In this document: positions 1 to 5,879 of the stretch, piece by piece
How the letters are laid out: every line of letters starts with the position of its first letter
Numbering within the stretch: position 1 is the first letter of the stretch
Assembly (NCBI GenBank): GCA_041589735.1
Contig: JBFHVA010000174.1
Location: 1 to 7,501, forward strand
DNA length: 7,501 nucleotides
Origin: CAMYJH01 sp041589735
GTDB lineage: Bacteria; Pseudomonadota; Gammaproteobacteria; HK1
Reading direction: 5' to 3'
Program-made: the position numbers and the translations under genes
The notes under the pieces: generated by a model
Told to the model about the DNA's origin: nothing
Databases searched by the model: none
Seen by the model: only the letters and a program-made list of their open reading frames with translations

Positions 1-2
1 CC

Positions 3-185
3 AGTGCTGAGAAAGCCCGCCAGGAGAGTAACTGCCTGACTGCCCGCCGCCAGGTGGCGCTGTACCAGCGGGCCAACAATATTTCCCGCCCAGGACCTGA
101 CGGAGAACGGAGCTATCTCAGCGACGAGGAGCGGAGCCAGGTCCTGGCGCGGGCACGCGTTCGTGTGGACCAATGGTGCAAATGA
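3..185 (+). CDS. C-terminal fragment of a probable DUF4124-type protein
   Basis: An open frame enters from the left edge and ends at TGA 183-185, giving 60 visible residues. The visible part is hydrophilic and charged. It has a Cys near residue 10 (ESNCLTARRQV), then a DGERSYLSDEER stretch and a helical ARVRVDQWCK end. From memory, this pattern (a Cys followed by an Arg-rich helix, a 'G-E-R-x-(Y/F)-L' segment and a terminal WC) is common at the C-terminus of small periplasmic DUF4124 proteins, whose defining domain is N-terminal and would lie off the window. The family has no established function. Codon use looks like real coding sequence, and no other frame here is open. The gene is separated from the phosphatase by 239 bases and probably belongs to a different transcription unit. 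The family assignment is tentative. Confidence 0.55.
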   Translation, partial: SAEKARQESNCLTARRQVALYQRANNISRPGPDGERSYLSDEERSQVLARARVRVDQWCK

Positions 186-297
186 AGCCGGTCGATACAA
201 AATCACCTTCACAACGAATGGTCAGCGGTAAACTCAAACAAAGGCAAAGCGACCCGTTTGAACTCGAATCCGACCAACTCCCCGGCAGTATTGTGAT

Positions 298-303
298 TAT
301 AAT
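298..303 (+). promoter_or_regulatory. TATAAT -10 box upstream of the phosphatase gene
   Basis: A perfect TATAAT lies 121 bases before the phosphatase ATG in an otherwise GC-rich gap. No hexamer close to TTGACA sits 16-18 bases upstream (275-280 reads CAACTC), so if this is a sigma-70 promoter it has a poor -35 and may need an activator. A TG at 294-295 is one base too far for a standard extended -10. Transcription would begin near 310, giving a leader of about 115 bases. A perfect 10-bp palindrome (AGCTGCAGCT, 314-323) lies just after that point and could be an operator. This is inference from the motif alone. Confidence 0.4.
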
Positions 304-424
304 TTGAGCGAGCAGCTGCAGCTTCGCAGGGTCGGCGATTTAGGCAACTTAATACGCGACACAGACCCAAACCCAGCTGCCATCGCCAGATTCACAGCCT
401 GAATATGAAACTTGCACCGCCAGG

Positions 425-1246
425 ATGAGCCTCGACGGAAAACTGGAAATCGTCGGCGTCACGGACGTCGGGAGAAAGCGATCGCACAACGAAGACGCGA
501 TTGGGAGTGATCCTGAACATGGTCTCGCGGTGCTCGCCGACGGAATGGGCGGCTACCAGGCTGGCGAGGTTGCGAGCGCCATTGCGGTCAACACCATTCT
601 CGACGAGGTGCGAGCCAAGCTGAAGGATACTTCTCCCATCGAGGTGGACGATGACACCGGCTTCAGCAGGGGAACACTCCTGTTCAAGGCTGCCATCGAA
701 AAGGCAAACAAGGTTATTTACAAGGCGGCCCAGAGCAAACCCGAATGCGAGGGTATGGGGACCACGGTTGTGGCGGTCGGCTTCTTCGAAAACCGGCTCA
801 CCGTTGCCCACGTGGGTGATTCGAGGTTATATCGCCTGCGGGATGGTCATTTCGAGCAGGTCACCTCGGATCACTCACTCCTGCAGGAACTCATCGACAA
901 GGGCTTTTATACCCCGGAGGAGGCGCGTAAGTCCTTGAATAAGAACCTCGTGACCAGGGCGATCGGGGTCGAGGACAAGGTTGCGCCGGATTTTCAGGAA
1001 GAGTTCGTGAAGCCCGGCGACATTTATCTTCTTTGTTCCGACGGGCTCACCGATCCGGTGGACGACGACGAGATCGCTGCAATACTAAAGAGTAAGACGA
1101 GCGACCTTGAAGAAGCCGGGCGGGCGCTGGTAGAAAAAGCCAACGAGTACGGGGGGCGGGACAACATCTCAGTCATCCTCGCCAGGAGTTTGAAGACCTT
1201 CACTTCCCAGAAGACCTGGGTTTCCAAGGTTTTTGACTGGTTTTAA
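425..1246 (+). CDS. PP2C-family serine/threonine protein phosphatase
   Basis: This is a 273-residue soluble, cytoplasmic PPM/PP2C phosphatase of the bacterial Stp1/PrpC/PstP type. It hydrolyses phospho-Ser/Thr on proteins with a two- or three-metal (Mn/Mg) centre. Family motifs appear in order: RSHNED at 19-24, LADGMGG at 37-43 (metal Asp39, Gly40), GMGTTVVA at 110-117, VGDSRLYRLRDG at 130-141, LCSDGLTD at 203-210 (metal Asp206) and GGRDNISVIL at 243-252 (metal Asp246). All catalytic positions are intact. The length is normal for a bare catalytic domain, with about 20 extra C-terminal residues and no membrane helix. ATG 425 is the only usual start in the open stretch after the stop at 350. 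Its AGG lies too close to be a good ribosome site, and a tiny 7-codon frame (ATG 405) ends in TGA overlapping this ATG. It is followed 77 bases later by an FHA gene. No kinase gene is visible. Whether its target is the FHA protein is a guess. Confidence 0.96.
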   Translation: MSLDGKLEIVGVTDVGRKRSHNEDAIGSDPEHGLAVLADGMGGYQAGEVASAIAVNTILDEVRAKLKDTSPIEVDDDTGFSRGTLLFKAAIEKANKVIYKAAQSKPECEGMGTTVVAVGFFENRLTVAHVGDSRLYRLRDGHFEQVTSDHSLLQELIDKGFYTPEEARKSLNKNLVTRAIGVEDKVAPDFQEEFVKPGDIYLLCSDGLTDPVDDDEIAAILKSKTSDLEEAGRALVEKANEYGGRDNISVILARSLKTFTSQKTWVSKVFDWF

Positions 1247-1323
1247 CCTTAAATATGTATTAATTTTAGTGGATAATTCTCTAATTTCATTAATAATTAC
1301 CAGGGGCACCGAGTAGACCTGAT
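1247..1323 (+). promoter_or_regulatory. AT-rich phosphatase-FHA gap with a weak candidate promoter
   Basis: This gap is strikingly AT-rich up to about 1300 compared with the genes on either side. It holds GATAAT at 1272-1277, with TTAAAT 17 bases upstream (1249-1254, three of six matches to TTGACA). This could give the FHA gene its own transcript in addition to read-through from the phosphatase. TATTAAT (1258-1264) and ATTAATA (1289-1295) are inverted, with a further TTAG/CTAA pair inside, but an all-AT stem like this is weak. No clear ribosome site stands next to the FHA ATG; the best purine run, AGGGG at 1302-1306, is too far away. Confidence 0.25.
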
Positions 1324-2025
1324 ATGCCTGCGAAACTGATTCTCAGTCTGAACAATTCAATTCTCGGCGAGTATCCCCTGGATAAGGAGCGGATTGTCCT
1401 CGGACGCCGCCCGGAGAATGACATCCAGGTCGACAACCTCGCCGTGAGCGGGCAGCACGCTGCGATTATCACGATACTCAGCGACTCCTTTCTCGAAGAT
1501 CTGGAAAGCACCAACGGCACTTACGTCAACGGCAAGCTGGTAAAAAAGCACGCGCTCAAAAACGGTGACGTGATCACCATCGGCAAGCACGAGCTCAAAT
1601 ACGTCAACGACGACGCCACTGACGAAGACGACTTCGAGAAGACCATGATTATTCGCCCGGGCATGGCGGGACACGCGGCGGCCGAAGCCAAAGCGGCGGC
1701 GGAGGCGCCGGGAATGGAAACCAAAGACGCGGGCCCGGCGATCGCCAAAGGCGAATCAGGCCTTCCCATGGGAAAGATCCAGGTGTTGAGCGGTCCCGGG
1801 GCGGGTAAAGAGCTCGAGCTCAAAAAAGCGCTGGTGACGCTGGGCAGGCCCGGGGTTCAGGTTGCCGTGATTACCCGTCGTCCGCAGGGTTATTTCATTA
1901 CTCACGTGGAAGGCAAACATCCGGTAGTGAACGGTGAGTCCATCGGCGGACAGGCACGATCGCTTAAAGACCACGATGTCATTGAACTTGCCGGCGTGAA
2001 AATGGAGTTTTTCGTCTCCGCTTGA
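1324..2025 (+). CDS. FHA-domain phosphothreonine-binding protein (one canonical and one degenerate FHA)
   Basis: This is a 233-residue soluble protein. Residues 4-95 form a canonical FHA domain, which binds phosphothreonine peptides. Visible are GRRPENDIQ (Gly27, Arg28), LAVSGQHA (Ser42, His45) and STNGTYVNG (Asn64), the conserved binding loops, plus a DVITIGKHELKYV end. An acidic linker (DDATDEDDF, 97-105) leads into EKTMIIRPG at 105-113, then an Ala-rich linker (about 114-145). Residues 150-232 repeat the FHA layout (a VTLGRPG strand, PVVNGESI, DVIELAG) but lack the Ser/His pair and the STNG signature. This second half therefore looks like a degenerate FHA fold that no longer binds phosphate. 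Thr107 in EKTMII could be a phosphorylation site that the FHA reads, by analogy with GarA/OdhI; this is inference. ATG 1324 is the only start after the stop at 1291. The gene lies downstream of the phosphatase, which supports a shared Ser/Thr phosphorylation pathway. Confidence 0.93.
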   Translation: MPAKLILSLNNSILGEYPLDKERIVLGRRPENDIQVDNLAVSGQHAAIITILSDSFLEDLESTNGTYVNGKLVKKHALKNGDVITIGKHELKYVNDDATDEDDFEKTMIIRPGMAGHAAAEAKAAAEAPGMETKDAGPAIAKGESGLPMGKIQVLSGPGAGKELELKKALVTLGRPGVQVAVITRRPQGYFITHVEGKHPVVNGESIGGQARSLKDHDVIELAGVKMEFFVSA

Positions 2026-2066
2026 GAAAGATCGCCAGCCGCTGAACACCGGTTAGATGCTTATAC

Positions 2067-2097
2067 GATCGCGCCGCTTCTGCGACGCGTTTCGATC
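2067..2097. other. Bulged stem-loop in the convergent gap (possible weak terminator)
   Basis: The 137-base gap (2026-2162) separates the converging FHA and cyclase genes. Its best structure pairs GATCG (2067-2071) with CGATC (2093-2097). Inside are two further CGC/GCG steps around a TTCT loop, interrupted by AC and TTT bulges. There is no T-run after it on either strand, so it does not fit a standard intrinsic terminator. Nothing else in the gap is recognisable. Confidence 0.2.
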
Positions 2098-2162
2098 CTG
2101 TCTGGACTAATTCTCCCCCTGGACATCGATCAGCGCTTAACTCGACTCGCACGCAGGGGCGC

Positions 2163-4406
2163 TTACTTGCTGCGATGAGTAAAGACTCCGTCCCAGTCGG
2201 CGTCGGGCGGCGAAGCCCTGTATTCCTCTACGCGCTCCAAGTAGAGCGAATAAAGGCGATGCTCTGGCTCCTGCTCCGCCAAACGCCTAAGCGTCGAATC
2301 GGCAATATCCCACTTCATGCCGCGATAGGCGTCAAGGAACTCAGAAAACTCCAGCAGCCGCGCGCGCGTGCTCTGGTCGCATTCTTCCAGCGGGCCAATG
2401 GGTTCGTAGATTGTCACCGGTTTGTCCTTGCCCTTTACCCGAACCCGGTCAAGTTCCCGGTATGCGTAGTCGGGAACGGCAGTCCGGGTGGTTTCGCTGA
2501 CGATGATGTCCACACCGTAGCTCTTGGTCAGCCCCTCGAGCCGAGAACCGAGATTGACCGCATCGCCCATCACTGTGTAGGCAACACGGTACTCCGAACC
2601 CATGTTCCCGACGTTCATCAATCCCGTGTTCAGCCCGATGCCGATATAGAGCTCGGGCCAGCCTCTTTGGCGGAATTCAGCTCTGAGCTCGCTCATTCTC
2701 TTACCCATGGAGATTGCGGTTTGCAGCCCGTGCCGGGCGTGATCCGGATCCGGGATTGGTGCGCCCCAGAAGGCCATGATCGCATCGCCCATGTACTTGT
2801 CGATGGTGCCGCGATGATCGTAGATGATTCGCGTTATGGTCGAGAGGTATGCGTTCATTAGTTGTGACAGCTCGCTCGGGGTTAACCTCTCGGAGATGGT
2901 GGTGAAGTCGCGTACGTCCGAGAAAAGGACGGTCAGGTTGCTGCTCCTCGTTTCCATGGTGAAGGCTTCGGGATTCTCGCTCATTTCGTCGACCAGCTCC
3001 GGGGGAACATATTGGCCGAATCGATCTGCGAGCTGCCGCTTGCCCCTGGATTCGACAAAGAATCCCCACGACATGTTGAAAAGAAACAGAGCGAGAATGG
3101 CAAGCAGCCCGGCGGAAAGCGGGAAAGATAGATCGGCGTACTTCCAGGCGGCCAGATTGACCCCGAGAATTCCAGCGGTCAGCGCGAGGGTGGTGGCGGA
3201 AGCCCAAAGCGGCGTCAGTAGCGGTAACAACACGGCCATAAACACGCCGCAAAGCAGCAGCAGCATCAGCTCCGCCCCCAGCGCGTAGGCTGGGTTGTGC
3301 TTGATGCTGTCGTCGAGGATGCCGCTGATTAGATTGGCGTGCACCTCGACCCCGGGAAACTTCGGCCCCACCGGTGTGGCCCTGAGATCAAGCAATCCTT
3401 CCGCGGTGGCGCCGATAAGCGCAATCCGTCCCTTGAGCACCTCCGGCTGGGCGACGCCGCTTAAAACGTCGGTGGCGGACACGTAGCGGAAGCCGCCTTT
3501 ACGTCCGCGATACGGCACCAGCGTTTGGACGCGCTCGTCAACCGGAATTCGAATTCCGCCAAGAGACAGCCACTCCAGTCCCGAGTAACCCGCAGGCGTG
3601 GCCTCCTCGGGCGGCCCGTAGCCCAATTCGCCCGCCTTCAGCGCCACCCGGGTGACCGCCAGCGAAAGGGCCTCGTAGAGACCACCATTGTGCTGATGAA
3701 GCATCGGCACCCGGCGTACCACGCCGTCGCTGTCGGGCTGATACATATGATGGCCCGCGGCCTTGGCGCCGGCCTGAAACATTCCCAAATTACCGGCGTA
3801 GCCGGCGGAGCGAACGAACGGGATATCCCGCCCGGAAAACTCCTCCACCGCGAACGCGGGCTCCGGCAGCACGCCGGCGCTGGGGATCTCGCCGCTGGCG
3901 TCGGCGTCGCCAAAAAAAAGTCCCAGCACCGCATTTCTTCCCTCGAGGCTGCGGGCGAACATTCGGTCGTGGTCAAAGGCTTCCAGAAGCAGAGGCAGCT
4001 GATTTTTGAATCTCGGCTCGTCGCCCAGCTCGGACTGCCGCAACAGCTCGATCACCTGCAGCGCAGTGGTCTCCTCGGGCTCGGCGAAAACGACGTCGAA
4101 ACCGACCACGTATACCTCATACCTTTCGAAAAGCTGGTCCATCAGCCTGGCCATGGTCTTCCTGGTCCAGGGCCAGCGTCCTTCGCGGGCAAGGCTTTTC
4201 TCATCGATATCGACAATGACAATGCGATCGTCCACGGTGCGCGGCATGGTCAACAGGAGGCGTTTGTCGTAAGCGAAATTCTCAAGCCGCGCCATGAAGT
4301 CCCATTGAGTCACCCCTATCGTCTGGGCGGCAAATAGCGCCAGGATGCAAAGACCGATCAGGACCCGCACACCTTGTTTCTTGATCACGCTTTTGAGCAC
4401 GGCCAA
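2163..4406 (-). CDS. CHASE2-domain transmembrane class III adenylate cyclase
   Basis: This is a 747-residue inner-membrane sensor that makes cAMP. It has a first helix (about 13-33), an extracytoplasmic CHASE2 sensor (about 35-370), three membrane helices (about 376-398, 402-420, 428-450) and a cytoplasmic class III cyclase domain (about 485-670). Catalytic residues seen are metal Asp497 (LFSDVRDFT), Lys537 and metal Asp541 (DKYMGDAIMAFWGAP), Thr611, and transition-state Asn618 and Arg622 (AVNLGSRLE). A Lys/Thr pair at the base-selecting positions matches cyanobacterial CyaC-type enzymes and favours ATP over GTP. A helical, acidic/Arg-rich tail (about 670-747) has no recognised domain. The start is TTG 4406, three codons after a TAG, with AGAGA just upstream. 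GTG 4400, two codons in, is equally possible. It lies 121 bases after nth on the same strand and converges with the FHA gene. The CHASE2 ligand is unknown. Confidence 0.95.
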   Translation of the reverse strand: MAVLKSVIKKQGVRVLIGLCILALFAAQTIGVTQWDFMARLENFAYDKRLLLTMPRTVDDRIVIVDIDEKSLAREGRWPWTRKTMARLMDQLFERYEVYVVGFDVVFAEPEETTALQVIELLRQSELGDEPRFKNQLPLLLEAFDHDRMFARSLEGRNAVLGLFFGDADASGEIPSAGVLPEPAFAVEEFSGRDIPFVRSAGYAGNLGMFQAGAKAAGHHMYQPDSDGVVRRVPMLHQHNGGLYEALSLAVTRVALKAGELGYGPPEEATPAGYSGLEWLSLGGIRIPVDERVQTLVPYRGRKGGFRYVSATDVLSGVAQPEVLKGRIALIGATAEGLLDLRATPVGPKFPGVEVHANLISGILDDSIKHNPAYALGAELMLLLLCGVFMAVLLPLLTPLWASATTLALTAGILGVNLAAWKYADLSFPLSAGLLAILALFLFNMSWGFFVESRGKRQLADRFGQYVPPELVDEMSENPEAFTMETRSSNLTVLFSDVRDFTTISERLTPSELSQLMNAYLSTITRIIYDHRGTIDKYMGDAIMAFWGAPIPDPDHARHGLQTAISMGKRMSELRAEFRQRGWPELYIGIGLNTGLMNVGNMGSEYRVAYTVMGDAVNLGSRLEGLTKSYGVDIIVSETTRTAVPDYAYRELDRVRVKGKDKPVTIYEPIGPLEECDQSTRARLLEFSEFLDAYRGMKWDIADSTLRRLAEQEPEHRLYSLYLERVEEYRASPPDADWDGVFTHRSK

Positions 4407-4416
4407 TGTTCTCTAT

Positions 4417-4481
4417 TCGCAGCAGCGCCTCAAGTTGGCACTCTAGACCGTCAGCTGAAGACGCGACTGAGACTGCTGCGA
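4417..4481. repeat. 9-bp perfect inverted repeat in the nth-cyclase gap
   Basis: TCGCAGCAG at 4417-4425 is exactly complementary to CTGCTGCGA at 4473-4481, with 47 bases between. On the minus-strand transcript the second arm ends a few bases before the AGAGA and TTG start of the cyclase. The pair could therefore form a leader hairpin next to the ribosome site, or be a two-site operator. The spacer contains a small CGTC/GACG hairpin (4449-4463). The surrounding gap (4407-4527) shows no convincing promoter and no terminator after nth, so read-through from nth is possible. Confidence 0.35.
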
Positions 4482-4527
4482 TCAGAAGGAGTTATCACGG
4501 GAAACTGACAAAAGTTACGCGTGTGCC

Positions 4528-5163
4528 TCAGGCCGCCGTCTTCTGCGGATACTCGCAAAGATCCGAAATGATGCATGCGTTACACGCTGGCCGCCGCGCG
4601 GTGCAGATATACCTGCCGTGCAGAATCAGCCAGTGGTGCGCATTCTTCTTGTATTCATCCGGAACCGCCTTGAGCAAATTGTCTTCGACCTCGCGCACGT
4701 TCCTTCCCGGAGCCAATCCGGTTCGATTCGCGACGCGGAAGATATGGGTGTCCACGGCGATGGTCGGGACCCCGAAAGCAGTGTTGAGAATGACGTTAGC
4801 GGTCTTGCGGCCGACACCCGGCAGGGCCTCCAGCGCCTCCCGGTCACGCGGCACCTTACCGCCGTGCCGATCGATAAGAATACGGCAGGTGGCGATAATA
4901 TTTTTCGCCTTGGAGTTGAAAAGACCGATGGTCTTGATGTAGCGCTTGAGACCCGCTTCGCCAAGAGCCAGAATTTTTTCCGGCGTATTGGCCCTCAGAA
5001 ACAATCTGCGGGTTGCCTTGTTGACGCTTACGTCGGTGGCCTGAGCAGAAAGCACCACCGCAATCAGCAGCTCAAACGGACTGGAATATTCCAGCTCGGT
5101 GACCGGATCAGGTTCGCGCTTGCGGAAACGCTCGAAGATTTGCAACCGCTTGGCTCGGTTCAC
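4528..5163 (-). CDS. nth: Endonuclease III (Nth), Fe-S DNA glycosylase/AP lyase
   Basis: This base-excision repair enzyme removes oxidised pyrimidines and cuts the resulting abasic site by beta-elimination. Seen are the helix-hairpin-helix LPGVGRKTAN with catalytic Lys120, VDTHIFRV with catalytic Asp138, and the C-terminal [4Fe-4S] loop with Cys187, Cys194, Cys197 and Cys203 (C-x6-C-x2-C-x5-C). I place the start at GTG 5163, not at the in-frame GTG 5175. It is preceded by GGTGGGA at good spacing, gives MNRAKRL (E. coli MNKAKRL), and yields 211 residues with every catalytic and cluster residue at the E. coli number. Resemblance to E. coli Nth runs along the whole length. The gene sits 32 bases after rnfB and is probably co-transcribed with it. 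E. coli also places nth at the end of the rnf/rsx operon, so the rnf-nth link is old. Confidence 0.98.
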   Translation of the reverse strand: MNRAKRLQIFERFRKREPDPVTELEYSSPFELLIAVVLSAQATDVSVNKATRRLFLRANTPEKILALGEAGLKRYIKTIGLFNSKAKNIIATCRILIDRHGGKVPRDREALEALPGVGRKTANVILNTAFGVPTIAVDTHIFRVANRTGLAPGRNVREVEDNLLKAVPDEYKKNAHHWLILHGRYICTARRPACNACIISDLCEYPQKTAA

Positions 5164-5195
5164 GCTGATTCCCACCGGCGCAGTGCCGAACGCAA

Positions 5196-5828
5196 TCAGC
5201 CGGAACGATCCGGCCGGCCCGCGGCACGTCGATTACGAACCCGCGCGATCGCCGCATCGATGTCGGCTTTCCGCTCAGTGAGCGGCGGCACCTGTCCGCG
5301 ATGACGGTGATGCGAGCGCCGTTGCGCCTCGTCGGCAAGACGAAGTTTTCGAAATTCATAACGCCGGCGCGCTTTTGGCGCCCGGGTCTCGAGCCAGGCG
5401 TGTGCGGACCCCGGTCCCGTCCGCGCGGGCACCATGCGGATGCAGTCCACCGGGCACGGAGGAAGGCACAGCTCACAGCCAGTGCACTCTGCTTCGATTA
5501 CCGTGTGCATCCGCTTGGGCGCGCCGACGATGGCATCCACTGGACACGCTTCGATGCAAAGCCGGCAACCGATGCACCAGGCTTCGTCCACCACCGCTAC
5601 TGCCCTTTGCGTCTCCCGGCCGCATTCCGGATCCAGGGGCAGCGGGCTGCGATCGAGTAAGGCCGCCAGCCGCTGGATGGTGCTCGAGCCTCCTGGAGGA
5701 CAGCGGTTGATACCACAGCGCCCCTCAGCGACGGCCTGCGCATATGCGCGGCAGTCTTCATAGCCGCAGCGGGTGCACTGGGTCTGCGGCAGCAGGGCGT
5801 CGATTTTATCTGCCAGCAACTGAACCAC
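5196..5828 (-). CDS. rnfB: RnfB-type Fe-S electron-transport protein (short form without membrane anchor)
   Basis: This 210-residue protein carries three predicted [4Fe-4S] clusters. The N-terminal one uses C18-x2-C21-x4-C26-x16-C43 (CTRCGYEDCRAYA and CPPGG). Two ferredoxin motifs follow: C85/C88/C91/C95 (CIGCRLCIEACP) and C115/C118/C121/C125 (CTGCELCLPPCP). Classical RnfB has an N-terminal hydrophobic anchor and works in the RnfABCDGE ferredoxin:NAD oxidoreductase. Here the protein starts directly at the cluster domain (IDALLPQTQC), and no other rnf gene is present. It is probably a soluble electron carrier whose partners are unknown. The C-terminal third (about 150-210) is Arg/His-rich and resembles the variable basic tail of such homologues. 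The start is GTG 5828, the first usual start after an in-frame TAA, with no good ribosome site. It lies between metG and nth on the same strand. Confidence 0.92.
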   Translation of the reverse strand: MVQLLADKIDALLPQTQCTRCGYEDCRAYAQAVAEGRCGINRCPPGGSSTIQRLAALLDRSPLPLDPECGRETQRAVAVVDEAWCIGCRLCIEACPVDAIVGAPKRMHTVIEAECTGCELCLPPCPVDCIRMVPARTGPGSAHAWLETRAPKARRRYEFRKLRLADEAQRRSHHRHRGQVPPLTERKADIDAAIARVRNRRAAGRPDRSG

Positions 5829-5840
5829 TTGGGTACTCAG

Positions 5841-5852
5841 CGAACAGGTTCG
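5841..5852. repeat. 12-base palindrome just upstream of rnfB
   Basis: CGAAC (5841-5845) and GTTCG (5848-5852) are perfect inverted arms around a 2-base centre. The site lies 12 bases upstream of the rnfB GTG, where a bound protein or an RNA hairpin could affect initiation. It resembles but does not match the Gram-positive-type LexA box (GAAC-N4-GTTC), because the spacing is two bases instead of four. A function is only suggested. Confidence 0.3.
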
Positions 5853-5879
5853 AAAGAAATTTTTTTACCGCACTGGAAA

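Noticed and set aside
392..811. 139-codon minus-strand frame opposite the phosphatase
   Set aside because: It is antisense to the conserved PP2C motifs, with no recognisable family.
3525..4337. 270-codon plus-strand open frame opposite the cyclase
   Set aside because: It lies wholly antisense to the CHASE2 region, shows no recognisable domain, and is the kind of long shadow frame expected opposite GC-rich coding sequence.
5108..5476. 122-codon minus-strand frame overlapping the rnfB end and nth start, considered as a frameshifted RnfB tail
   Set aside because: The rnfB frame continues unbroken to its own stop with a plausible Arg-rich tail, so no frameshift is needed and the second frame is a shadow.
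5841..5852. LexA (SOS) box
   Set aside because: The spacing between GAAC and GTTC is two bases instead of four, and proteobacterial LexA sites of the CTGT-N8-ACAG type are not seen here.
5841..5866. Hairpin plus seven Ts as a plus-strand intrinsic terminator
   Set aside because: The stem is only 4-5 bp, the T-run is separated from it by AAAGAAA, and no plus-strand gene lies upstream for it to end.
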